Program-made: the position numbers and the translations under genes
Assembly: GCF_014269035.2 (NCBI RefSeq)
Contig: NZ_JABWRP020000008.1
Location: forward strand, 124,001 to 188,000
DNA length: 64,000 bases
Source of the DNA: Pseudomonas vlassakiae
GTDB lineage: Bacteria > Pseudomonadota > Gammaproteobacteria > Pseudomonadales > Pseudomonadaceae
Direction: 5' to 3'
Part shown: piece after piece, positions 29,733 to 37,901 of the stretch
How the letters are laid out: the number at the start of each line of letters is the position of its first letter
Position numbering within the stretch: position 1 is the stretch's first letter
The notes under the pieces: model-generated
What the model saw: the letters and a program-made list of their open reading frames with translations, nothing else
Told to the model about the DNA's origin: nothing
Databases searched by the model: none

Positions 29733-30373
29733 GTTCGCCCGCGCTGGCAGACGAACTGGGCCTGTGCCTGTGCCATGGCTGCGGGTATGCCTGCGAGCAC
29801 GGCGGTCATGTGCACACCTGCGCGCGCTGCGGCGCGCCCCTGCACCGGCGCAAGACCAATGCCATCGCCCGTGGCTGGGCCTTTCTGGTGGCCGCGCTGG
29901 TGTTCTACGTGCCGGCCAACCTGCTGCCGGTGATGCATACCGAAATGCTGGGCAGTGGCAGCGACAGCACCATCGGTGGCGGCGTGGTGGAATTCTGGGA
30001 ACACGGTGCCTGGGACATCGCCCTGATCATCTTCATCGCCAGCATGGGCGTACCGGCCATCAAGTTCTTTTCCCTCGGCCTGCTGCTGTATACCGCCCAG
30101 CGCCGTTCAAGCTGGGCCCGCCGGCAGCGCTCGCAACTGTATCGCGGCGTCGAGCTGATCGGCTACTGGTCGATGCTCGATGTCATCGTCGTCGCACTGG
30201 TGGCCGCGTTGGTGCAGCTGCGCGGGCTGGGCACCATCGAGCCGCGCCCGGGCATCCTGTTTTTCGGCATGGTCGTGGTGCTGACCATGTTTTCGGCAAT
30301 GAGCTTCGACCCACGCTTGATCTGGGATCACCCTGGCAATGAGGGAGGCCGCACCGATGGCGCAAGCGAGTGA
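29729..30373 (+). CDS. pqiA: PqiA-family membrane protein (second copy)
   Basis: A 214-residue protein of the same type. It carries CHGCGYACEH and CARCGAPLHRR as the metal-binding cysteine pairs, then FLVAALVFYVPANLLPVMHTEMLG and four spans. It corresponds to the second half of E. coli PqiA. The start ATG overlaps the stop of the first copy (ATGA), and its end overlaps the start of pqiB by 17 bases. Confidence 0.88.
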   Translation: MSSPALADELGLCLCHGCGYACEHGGHVHTCARCGAPLHRRKTNAIARGWAFLVAALVFYVPANLLPVMHTEMLGSGSDSTIGGGVVEFWEHGAWDIALIIFIASMGVPAIKFFSLGLLLYTAQRRSSWARRQRSQLYRGVELIGYWSMLDVIVVALVAALVQLRGLGTIEPRPGILFFGMVVVLTMFSAMSFDPRLIWDHPGNEGGRTDGASE

Positions 30374-31997
30374 CGCGCGAAATGGCGCCGGGCAGGCAGA
30401 TGTACGCACCCGGCGCTGGAATGTTTCACTGGTGTGGATCGTGCCGATCCTGGCGATCCTGGTCGGGGCATCGCTGGTGGTACGCAACTGGATGCAGCAG
30501 GGGCCGGTGATCTCGATTTCCTTTCGTTCCGGTGAAGGGCTGGTGGCGCACAAGACACAGGTCAAGTACCGCAGCGTGGTGATTGGCGAAGTGACCACCG
30601 TGGACCTTGCCGAGGACCACAACAGCGTCATCGTCAAGGTGCAGCTGTCCAATGACGCGCGTTCGTTCGCCACCCAGGGCGCGCGCTTCTGGGTAGTCCG
30701 CCCGCGGATCGGCGCGGGCGGGGTATCCGGGGTCGACACCTTGCTCTCTGGCAGCTTCATCGGCGCCGATGCCGGTGAATCGAAAGGCGCTGAAAAGAAC
30801 TTTACGGGCCTGGAACTGCCACCGGCGATCACCTATGGCGAGAAGGGCAAGCGTTTTATGCTCAGCGCCGATGACCTCGGTTCGCTGGATATCGGCGCCT
30901 CCATCTATTACCGCAAGATCCCGGTGGGTGAGGTGGTGTCCTATGCGTTGCAGGATGATGGCAAGGGCGTGGATATCGGCATATTCGTGCAGTCGCCCTA
31001 CGACAACTTCGTCACTGGCGATACCCGGTTCTGGAATGCCAGCGGCGTCGACATGCAGATCGGCGCCAATGGCCTGAAGGTCGATACCGAGTCGCTGTCG
31101 TCCATCCTGGTGGGCGGGCTGGCATTCGGTTCACCGGACTTCAGCGCCGATGCTCAGCCGGCCGCAGACCAGGCACGCTTCCAACTGTTCGCCGACCGCG
31201 ACGCTGCCCTGGCACCGCCTTTCGGCAAGGGCCAGTACCTGCAGCTGCGGTTCGACCAGTCCATGCGCGGTATGTCGGTGGGAGCCCCGGTGGAATTCAA
31301 GGGCGTCGAGTTTGGCCGGGTCACGGCGATCAAGCTGGATTACGACCCGGTGAAGCAGATATTCCCGGTGGTGGTGGATGCAGTGGTCTACCCGCAACGC
31401 CTGGGCCCTGTGCATCAGAAGATGCTGGCAGTGTTCAAGCACACCGAGGGTGACCTCAATGGTGCCCGGCAGTTGATTGGTACCTTCGTCGAGCATGGTC
31501 TGCGGGCGCAGGCGCGCAGTGGCAACCTGATCACCGGGCAGATGTTCGTCTCCCTGGACTTCTACCCGAACGCGCCCAAGGTCGCGTTCGACCGGGAGGC
31601 CAACCCTATCGTCATCCCGACGATGCCCGGCAGCCTGGAGATGCTGCAGGAGCAGTTGCAGCATTTCGTCGAGCGCATCGGCAAGTTGCCGTTGGAGAGC
31701 ATTGCCAGCAACCTCGATGGCACCCTGCGCGACCTGCGCGCCAACCTCAAGACATTCAACAGCCAGACGCTGCCTGGGGTGAAAGCCACCCTCGACGATA
31801 TGCAGCAAACCTTGAAGACGGCCAACGCGACCATTGCCGACAACTCACCGGAGCGCGAACGGCTGGGTGAAACACTGGACGAGCTGGAACGCATGTCGCG
31901 TTCGCTGCGCGACCTGACCGACTACCTGGGGCGCCACCCCGAGTCGCTGATTCAAGGCCGGCCGAAGGCGGCCGGGGCGCAAGACTTGAGACCTTGA
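30357..31997 (+). CDS. pqiB: PqiB, MCE-domain lipid transport protein
   Basis: A 546-residue protein with one N-terminal membrane span (VWIVPILAILVGASLVV) and three MCE (MlaD-like) domains: ISISFRSGEGLVAHKTQVKYRSVVIGEV, then IYYRKIPVGEVVSYALQDDGKGVDI, then FDQSMRGMSVGAPVEFKGVEFGRV. A C-terminal helical region follows. PqiB forms a hexameric tube across the periplasm. GGGAGG precedes the ATG at 30357 by eight bases; an earlier ATG at 30339 is less well placed. Confidence 0.92.
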   Translation: MAQASDARNGAGQADVRTRRWNVSLVWIVPILAILVGASLVVRNWMQQGPVISISFRSGEGLVAHKTQVKYRSVVIGEVTTVDLAEDHNSVIVKVQLSNDARSFATQGARFWVVRPRIGAGGVSGVDTLLSGSFIGADAGESKGAEKNFTGLELPPAITYGEKGKRFMLSADDLGSLDIGASIYYRKIPVGEVVSYALQDDGKGVDIGIFVQSPYDNFVTGDTRFWNASGVDMQIGANGLKVDTESLSSILVGGLAFGSPDFSADAQPAADQARFQLFADRDAALAPPFGKGQYLQLRFDQSMRGMSVGAPVEFKGVEFGRVTAIKLDYDPVKQIFPVVVDAVVYPQRLGPVHQKMLAVFKHTEGDLNGARQLIGTFVEHGLRAQARSGNLITGQMFVSLDFYPNAPKVAFDREANPIVIPTMPGSLEMLQEQLQHFVERIGKLPLESIASNLDGTLRDLRANLKTFNSQTLPGVKATLDDMQQTLKTANATIADNSPERERLGETLDELERMSRSLRDLTDYLGRHPESLIQGRPKAAGAQDLRP

Positions 31998-32025
31998 AAC
32001 TGGCAGGCCAAAGGAGTGTCAGCTG

Positions 32026-32562
32026 ATGCATCGAGTGCGCAACCTGTGTGGGGCCAGCCTGCTGATCTGGCTGAGCGGCTGCAGCAGTACCCCGAACAAC
32101 TACCACACCCTGGTCCCGGCCCAGCCGGTTCAAGGGGGTAGCCAGCATGTGCTGGTGAGCCGGGTCAGCCTGCCACCGCAAGTGGACCGTCCGCAACTGG
32201 TGGTGCGCCAGGGCAGCAGCGGCCTGGCCATCCTGGAAACGGAGTGGTGGGGCGCCAACCTGGTGGACGAGTTTCGCAGTGCCCTGCAGGACATGCTGGG
32301 CGGCCCGGTGTCTGGGCCCGGCACTGTGTTGAGGGTCGAGGTGCAGCGCTTCGACAGTGTGCCCGGCCAATACGCCTCGCTCGATACCTTGTGGCGCCTG
32401 AAACGGCCAGGCGAGCCCGCAATCACCTGCCGGACGTCGGTGCAGACCGCCGCCGACAACAGCATCAACAACCTGGTCAACGCCCACCAGGCCAACTTGC
32501 GCAAGCTGGCCGAAGCGGTGCGCGCAACGGCGGCGCCAGGCAGGCCCTGCCCAACCACCTGA
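32026..32562 (+). CDS. pqiC: PqiC-family outer-membrane lipoprotein
   Basis: A 178-residue lipoprotein with lipobox LSGC (CGASLLIWLSGCSS). It has the ABC-type transport auxiliary lipoprotein fold (DUF330 family): YHTLVPAQPV, VLVSRVSLPPQVDRPQLVVRQG and WWGANLVDEFRSALQDML. PqiC caps the PqiB tube at the outer membrane. It starts 28 bases after pqiB and is followed after 30 bases by the diguanylate cyclase gene. Confidence 0.88.
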   Translation: MHRVRNLCGASLLIWLSGCSSTPNNYHTLVPAQPVQGGSQHVLVSRVSLPPQVDRPQLVVRQGSSGLAILETEWWGANLVDEFRSALQDMLGGPVSGPGTVLRVEVQRFDSVPGQYASLDTLWRLKRPGEPAITCRTSVQTAADNSINNLVNAHQANLRKLAEAVRATAAPGRPCPTT

Positions 32563-32592
32563 TGCAGGTGAATACGGGTACGGGGAGCCCGC

Positions 32593-34467
32593 ATGACGTT
32601 ACGCACGAGATTGCTCTGGCTGTTCGTACCGCCGTTGCTGCTGGTGTTGTCGCTTGTCTACTTCGCAGCCCAGGGCATGCTGCTGGCACGGCTGGACAAG
32701 CAGGACGAGCGGCTGCTGGTGGCCGAGGCCGAGCGCCTGCGTGCCTTGCTGGGCAACAGCTTCGAGCGCGACGCCAACCGCCTGCGGCAATGGGCCCAGG
32801 CGATGCCGGGTACGGTACCGTCGGCTTTTCCGCTCGATGCCGCCACGCTGGGCCGCAGCGGCTTCGACTTCATCCTGTACTTTGCCAATGGTGAGCAGCG
32901 GGTGAGCTGGCGTCCGCTGGACCTCGCAGCGCTTGAGCGCCCGGCCGGCGCGCCGGCGCTGAACCTGAAGGCGCTGCATGACGGCGTTGCCCAGCAATTG
33001 GCGCGCCTGCTGCAGCCTCAGGATGTGGCGCCGCCTGCGCAACTGCTGGCCGTGCTCAGGGTGCCGCTGATTCTGGTCGCCGTGGATACCGCGCGCAGCG
33101 GCGACAGGGCCAGCGGTGTGCTGCTGGCGGGCACCTTCCTTGACAGCAAGCGCATCGCCATGTTGCAGCAACAGCTGGGCGGTGAGCTCACCTGGTTGCC
33201 GTCGACCAGCGGGCAGGAGCGGCCGGTACTGCAGGCTGAACTGATGAGCATCGGCAACCGTCGGGTGGTCGATGCCCGCCTTCAGAGTATCGACCTGCTG
33301 TTCCAGGACAGCCTGGGCGAGCCTCAGCTGCGCCTGCAACTGACCCGCGAGCGCCATCTGTACCTCGAAGGCGAACAGCAGCTCGCTGTATTCCTCGGCG
33401 TGACCGGCGGGCTCATCGGCCTGGCCTGGCTGCTGATCTACCTCGCCCTGGACGTCACCTTGCTGCGGCGCATTGCCCGCTTGCATCACGAGCTTCTGGC
33501 CATTGGCCCGGCGGCGGCAGGGCGGCGCCTGACCGATGACGGCCGTGATGAGCTGGGCCAACTGGCGCGCGAGGCAAACCGTGCGCTTGACCGCCTGGAG
33601 CAGAGCGAAACGCGTGACCGGGCGATCCTCGATGCCATTGAGGACGGCTACTTCGAACTCGACGATCAGGCCAGGATCGAGTCGGTCAACCCGGCTTTCT
33701 GCAGGCTGCTTGGGTATTCGGCGGCGCAGGTGCTGGGACGCACCTTTGCATCGCTGCAGGCACAACCAGCGCCCACCACGACGACAGAACCGGTGATCGC
33801 CGAAACCGAGCCCGGCGCGCCACTTTCGGCTCGCCTGCGGCGTGCCGACGGTAGCATCGGTCACTTCGAGACGCAGATCTCCAGGCGCCACAACGCCGGG
33901 GGGCGGCTGATCGGCTACCGCGGCATCCTGCATGACGTCAGCGAGCATGTGCTGCATCAACAGCAACTCTTTGACCTGGCCTATCAGGATGCCCTGACCG
34001 GGTTGGGCAATCGCAAGGCGTTTCATGAGGACCTTGCCCGGTACCTGCACAGCGCCAGCATGCCGCTGGCGCTGATCTTTCTCGATCTGGACCGTTTCAA
34101 GCAGGTCAATGACCGCTTTGGCCACGACGTCGGTGATGCCTTGCTGGCGTGCATGGCCGAGCGCCTTCGCAATGCGCTGCGTCAACCGAACAAGGCCTAT
34201 CGTTTGGGCGGAGACGAATTCACCGTGATTGTCCCGGCACCCGGGTGCCAGGCGGCCAGCGCGCTGGCCCAGCGCTTGCTCAAGGTGTTGGGCGAGCCGG
34301 TCAGCGTCAGGGGTGTGAGCATCGATTTCGTCACGCCAAGCATCGGCGTTGCCTTTGCGCCTGCCCATGCCAGCGAGGTGGATGCCCTGATCAAGGCAGC
34401 CGATCAGGCGATGTACGAGGCCAAGCGTGAGCGCGGACGGGTCTGCGTGTACCAGCCTGCCGAGTGA
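32593..34467 (+). CDS. Membrane diguanylate cyclase with periplasmic sensor, PAS and GGDEF
   Basis: A 624-residue protein. It has two membrane spans (about 8-28 and 265-290) flanking a periplasmic sensor of the CHASE4 type, then a HAMP-like linker, a PAS domain (RAILDAIEDGYFELDDQARIESVNPAFCRLLGYS in two blocks) and a GGDEF domain. The active site GGDEF is at 539-543. The product-inhibition site reads R530-Q-P-N533 instead of RxxD, so feedback inhibition is probably lost. There is no EAL domain. It lies 30 bases after pqiC on the same strand, which suggests co-transcription with the lipid-transport genes. Confidence 0.9.
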   Translation: MTLRTRLLWLFVPPLLLVLSLVYFAAQGMLLARLDKQDERLLVAEAERLRALLGNSFERDANRLRQWAQAMPGTVPSAFPLDAATLGRSGFDFILYFANGEQRVSWRPLDLAALERPAGAPALNLKALHDGVAQQLARLLQPQDVAPPAQLLAVLRVPLILVAVDTARSGDRASGVLLAGTFLDSKRIAMLQQQLGGELTWLPSTSGQERPVLQAELMSIGNRRVVDARLQSIDLLFQDSLGEPQLRLQLTRERHLYLEGEQQLAVFLGVTGGLIGLAWLLIYLALDVTLLRRIARLHHELLAIGPAAAGRRLTDDGRDELGQLAREANRALDRLEQSETRDRAILDAIEDGYFELDDQARIESVNPAFCRLLGYSAAQVLGRTFASLQAQPAPTTTTEPVIAETEPGAPLSARLRRADGSIGHFETQISRRHNAGGRLIGYRGILHDVSEHVLHQQQLFDLAYQDALTGLGNRKAFHEDLARYLHSASMPLALIFLDLDRFKQVNDRFGHDVGDALLACMAERLRNALRQPNKAYRLGGDEFTVIVPAPGCQAASALAQRLLKVLGEPVSVRGVSIDFVTPSIGVAFAPAHASEVDALIKAADQAMYEAKRERGRVCVYQPAE

Positions 34468-34486
34468 TCAGCCCAGGAGGGGGTCG

Positions 34487-35302
34487 ATGGTCGAGCGTTG
34501 TCGTTGCCAGTCTTGGCTGTTGCCGCTGTTGATGCTCCTGCTGCCCGACCTCGCGCTGGCAGAGCCGTCGTGCGGCCAGCTGACTGCGACTGGCAATCCG
34601 GAATACCCGCCGTATCTCTGGCGTGACCCGAGCAACCCTGAGCAACTGATCGGAGCCAATGCCGACTTGCTCAAGGAAGTCGGCAAGGCACTGGGGCTGG
34701 AGGTGAAGGTGGTCTATGGCGGGCCTTGGTCAAGGGCTCAGGAAGAGGTGCGTACCGGGCGTATCGACCTGATGGCGGGGTACTTCATGACCCAGGAGCG
34801 TCAGCAGCGGATGGACTTCATCAGCCCGCCGTTCCTGCGGACCCGCAGTGTGGTCTGGGTCCGCCAGGACGGTGCATTTGCCTATCAGGGTTGGGCGGAC
34901 CTCAAGGGCCGCAACGGCGGGACGCTGGTCGGTAACAGTCACGGCCAGCAGTTCGACGATTACGCCAGGACCAACCTCCAGCTCGAAGCGGTGCCTAGCG
35001 CCAGGCAGGCGTTCGAAAAACTGTTGCTCAAGCGCAATGATTACCTGATCTACGAGCAGTACCCCGGCATGGCCCTGGCGCGCACGCAGGGTTGGGATAC
35101 GCAGTTGAAGCTGCTCGACCCGCCAGTGTCCAGCGAGGGATTGTATCTGGCGCTGTCGCATCAATCGACGTGCAATCGGCCAGAGCTGCGCGAGCGGTTG
35201 GCGCAGGCGATGAAAGCGCTGGTTGCCGGGCCGGTGCCGGAGCAACTGGTTGAAAAGAATCTGGAATTATGGAGGCAGCAGCAGGCAGTGGGGCAGCCTT
35301 AG
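34487..35302 (+). CDS. Periplasmic solute-binding protein (amino-acid type, Pfam SBP_bac_3)
   Basis: A 271-residue exported protein with signal peptide (LLPLLMLLLPDLALA) and a type-3 solute-binding domain: GNPEYPPYLW, LIGANADLLKEVGKALGL, EEVRTGRIDLMAGYFMTQERQQRMDFI. No permease or ATPase gene is near, so it may act as a sensor partner or be an orphan. AGGAGGGG lies before the ATG at 34487, 19 bases after the cyclase stop. Co-transcription with that sensor cyclase is therefore likely. Confidence 0.82.
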   Translation: MVERCRCQSWLLPLLMLLLPDLALAEPSCGQLTATGNPEYPPYLWRDPSNPEQLIGANADLLKEVGKALGLEVKVVYGGPWSRAQEEVRTGRIDLMAGYFMTQERQQRMDFISPPFLRTRSVVWVRQDGAFAYQGWADLKGRNGGTLVGNSHGQQFDDYARTNLQLEAVPSARQAFEKLLLKRNDYLIYEQYPGMALARTQGWDTQLKLLDPPVSSEGLYLALSHQSTCNRPELRERLAQAMKALVAGPVPEQLVEKNLELWRQQQAVGQP

Positions 35303-35342
35303 CGCCTGTGGGACCGAGCGCCGCGCTCGATCCCACAGGCGC
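35302..35342. terminator. Strong bidirectional hairpin between convergent genes
   Basis: GCGCCTGTGGGA (35302-35313) pairs with TCCCACAGGCGC (35331-35342). The stem continues through CGAGCG/CGCTCG to a three-base loop. CAAAAACC follows, giving a short T-run only for transcripts coming from the right. It sits between the solute-binding gene and xdhC, which converge. A REP origin is possible too. Confidence 0.55.
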
Positions 35343-35370
35343 CAAAAACCTCAAGGCGAACCCCACCCGC

Positions 35371-36384
35371 TTACCCATCAACCTCCAGCGCCCGCTTGGC
35401 CTCGCTCACGCTGACCTCACCCGGCAAGGCGACGCCGTTCTTGGTCGCCAGGATCTCGGCCATGACACTGACGGCAATTTCTGCCGGCGTCTTGCTGCCG
35501 ATATAGATCCCGATCGGCCCGTGCAAGCGTCGTAACGAGGCCTCGCTTACCCCGAAGTGCTCGATCAGGCGCTCCCGGCGCGACTGGTTATTGCGCCGCG
35601 AACCGATCACGCCGATGTAGAACGCCGGGCTGTGCAAGGCTTCGAGCAGGGCCAGGTCGTCCAGCTTGGGGTCGTGGCTGAGGCCGACGATGCAGCTGCG
35701 CAGGTCCGGGGCGAACCCACGCACCACGTCATCCGGCATGCCGACGATCTTCTCCACGCCCGCCACGTTCCAGCCATCCATGTATTCGGGGCGCGGGTCG
35801 CAGACTGCCACCTTGAAGCCATTGAACAGGGCCATGGTCGCCAGGTACTCGGCCAGCACCCCGGCGCCGATCAGCAGCATGCGATAACCCGGGCCCAAGG
35901 TATTGAGCATGTGCCGGCCATCGAAACCGAACTGCTCCGGTGCGCCGGTGGTGGTCAGGTGAACCTGGCCGTTGTCCAGGTCCAGTTCGCGGCGCACCAG
36001 GTTGCCGCTGTCCAGCAGGGGCAGCAGTTGCTCCAGGCTTGCCAGCGCCGGTTCGAATTCGAGGATCAGCTCGAGGGTGCCGCCGCAGGGCAGGCCGAAG
36101 CGCTGCGCTTCATCGGCGCTGACGCCATATTGCACCACGTGCGGCAGGCCATGCGGCATGCCGCCGCCCTGATAGGCCGTGGTGTAGCGGTGGATGAGGT
36201 CGTCCTCGATGCAGCCGCCGGAGACGCTGCCGACCACCCGGCCGTCGCCGCGCAGGGCCATCATCGAACCCACGGGCCGCGGTGATGAACCCCAGGTGCG
36301 AGCCACGGTGGCCAGCAGAACCCGTTGCCCGGCCAACAGCCAGTCACGGGCGGTGCGCAAGACCAACAGGTCGATGCTTTCCAT
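35371..36384 (-). CDS. XdhC-family molybdenum cofactor maturation protein
   Basis: A 337-residue protein. The N-terminal XdhC domain contains ATVARTWGSSPRPVGSMMAL and SGGCIEDDLIH; the C-terminal Rossmann domain contains RMLLIGAGVLAEYLATMAL and YIGVIGSRRN. XdhC proteins bind and sulfurate the molybdenum cofactor before insertion into hydroxylases of the xanthine dehydrogenase family. It lies downstream of the three hydroxylase genes on the same strand, 152 bases after the cytochrome gene, separated by a REP pair. Confidence 0.9.
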   Translation of the reverse strand: MESIDLLVLRTARDWLLAGQRVLLATVARTWGSSPRPVGSMMALRGDGRVVGSVSGGCIEDDLIHRYTTAYQGGGMPHGLPHVVQYGVSADEAQRFGLPCGGTLELILEFEPALASLEQLLPLLDSGNLVRRELDLDNGQVHLTTTGAPEQFGFDGRHMLNTLGPGYRMLLIGAGVLAEYLATMALFNGFKVAVCDPRPEYMDGWNVAGVEKIVGMPDDVVRGFAPDLRSCIVGLSHDPKLDDLALLEALHSPAFYIGVIGSRRNNQSRRERLIEHFGVSEASLRRLHGPIGIYIGSKTPAEIAVSVMAEILATKNGVALPGEVSVSEAKRALEVDG

Positions 36385-36417
36385 GGGAGCCTCTTGAAAA
36401 TCCAGATTCGGTTGATA

Positions 36418-36527
36418 CCTGCGCCGGCCTGTTCGCGGCTAAAGCCGCTCGCAGAGGTACAGTGCAGCACTTGAGCCTTGTGATGCCCCTGTAGGAGCGG
36501 CTTTGGCCGCGAAGAGGCCAGTACAGG
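36418..36527. repeat. Inverted pair of REP elements
   Basis: Two imperfect, opposite copies of a P. putida REP sequence: 36418-36458 (core TTCGCGGCTAAAGCCGCTC) and 36487-36527 (core GAGCGGCTTTGGCCGCGAA), each able to form a hairpin. They lie between the cytochrome and xdhC genes. Confidence 0.75.
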
Positions 36528-36536
36528 CACCATCAT

Positions 36537-37883
36537 TTACCGCATGTGCAAGATGATCGGGCTGCTGCTGGCCGGGTCGGTGTGCCCGCGCAGTTTGCCG
36601 ACCGCTTGCGCATCCACCGCGGCGCTCGTATTGCCCCAGGTGCTGCGCACGAAACTCAGCACATCAGCGATTTCCTGGTCCGACAGCTGTTCGCGGAACG
36701 CTGGCATGCGGTAGGCATCCGGCTGGCCGGCGGCGACGATGCGCTGCGAACCATTGAGGGTAATGTTGATCGCCGAGGCGTCTTCCCTGGCCAATGCCGA
36801 GGTGGCACCGGCCAGCGGGGGCATCCATTCGGCCTGGCCCTTGCCGTCCAGGCCGTGGCAACTGGCGCAGCGGGTGACGTAGATATGAGCGCCAGGGCTG
36901 TCCGGGCGCGTTGCCGCGGAAAGCGCCTGGTACTGCCAGGGCGCACCGTCACGCTGTGGATCTCCGGGCAGCGACTTGAGGTAGCGGGCAATGGCGCTCA
37001 GGTCGTCATCGCTCATGAACTGCGTGGAGTTGTTGAAGGCCTCGGTCATCGACCCATACACCACGGCGTGCTGGTTGCGCCCGGTCTTGAGGAACTGGAC
37101 GATCTCGGCCTCGCTCCAGCGGCCAAGCCCGGTGTTAGGGTCACTGCGCAGGCTGGGCGCGTACCAGCCATCGAGCAGGGCGCCGGCGAGGAATGGCGCC
37201 CCGGCCTCATCCAGGGCTTTCTCGTTGAAGGCCAGGCCCCGTGGCGTATGGCAGCTGCCGCAATGGCCAGGCCCCTGGACGATATAGGCGCCGCGGTTCC
37301 ACGACGCGTCCTGGCCGGCCTTGGGCGCATAAGGCGTGTCGGCGGCAAACACGCCGTTCCACAATGCGATGGGCCAGCGCAGGTTCAGCGGCCAGGGAAT
37401 ATCGCTGGGGATGTTCGGCTGTTGTACCGGCTGTACACCCTTCATGAAGAAGGCGTACAGCGCCTTCACATCGTCATCGCTGAGCTTGGCGTACGAAGGG
37501 TAGGGCATTGCCGGGTACAAGCGTCGGCCACCCGGCGCGACGCCATGGCGTACGGCGCGGTCGAAGTCGGCCAAGCTGTAGTTGCCGATGCCAGTCTCGC
37601 GGTCGGGCGTGACGTTGGTGGCGTGGATCGTTCCCAGCGGCGTGGCCATCTGCAGGCCGCCCGCAAACGGCTTGCCGTCGGGCAGGCTGTGGCAGGCTAC
37701 GCAGTCGCTGAGGCGGGCGACATATTCGCCCTGGCTGACCAATGCGGGGTCAAGGCCGGGGGGCTGTTCGGCAGCGAATGGCGAGGCGGGTTCGCGGGTC
37801 ACGTACCAGGCCAGCAGGCCGGCCGCGACCAGGCACGGCACGGCCAGCCAGCCCGCAGTGCGGGCAAAACGGCTGTGGGTCAT
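36537..37883 (-). CDS. Membrane-anchored tri-haem cytochrome c of the molybdenum hydroxylase
   Basis: A 448-residue protein with an N-terminal membrane anchor (AGWLAVPCLVAAGLLAWYV) and three haem c sites: CVACH, CGSCH and CASCH. It belongs to the alcohol/aldehyde dehydrogenase cytochrome subunit family. Placed 18 bases after the large subunit gene, it would pass electrons from the exported hydroxylase to the respiratory chain. The three-domain length is typical. Confidence 0.9.
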   Translation of the reverse strand: MTHSRFARTAGWLAVPCLVAAGLLAWYVTREPASPFAAEQPPGLDPALVSQGEYVARLSDCVACHSLPDGKPFAGGLQMATPLGTIHATNVTPDRETGIGNYSLADFDRAVRHGVAPGGRRLYPAMPYPSYAKLSDDDVKALYAFFMKGVQPVQQPNIPSDIPWPLNLRWPIALWNGVFAADTPYAPKAGQDASWNRGAYIVQGPGHCGSCHTPRGLAFNEKALDEAGAPFLAGALLDGWYAPSLRSDPNTGLGRWSEAEIVQFLKTGRNQHAVVYGSMTEAFNNSTQFMSDDDLSAIARYLKSLPGDPQRDGAPWQYQALSAATRPDSPGAHIYVTRCASCHGLDGKGQAEWMPPLAGATSALAREDASAINITLNGSQRIVAAGQPDAYRMPAFREQLSDQEIADVLSFVRSTWGNTSAAVDAQAVGKLRGHTDPASSSPIILHMR

Positions 37884-37901
37884 GGGGCAGTCCTTGTCCG
37901 G

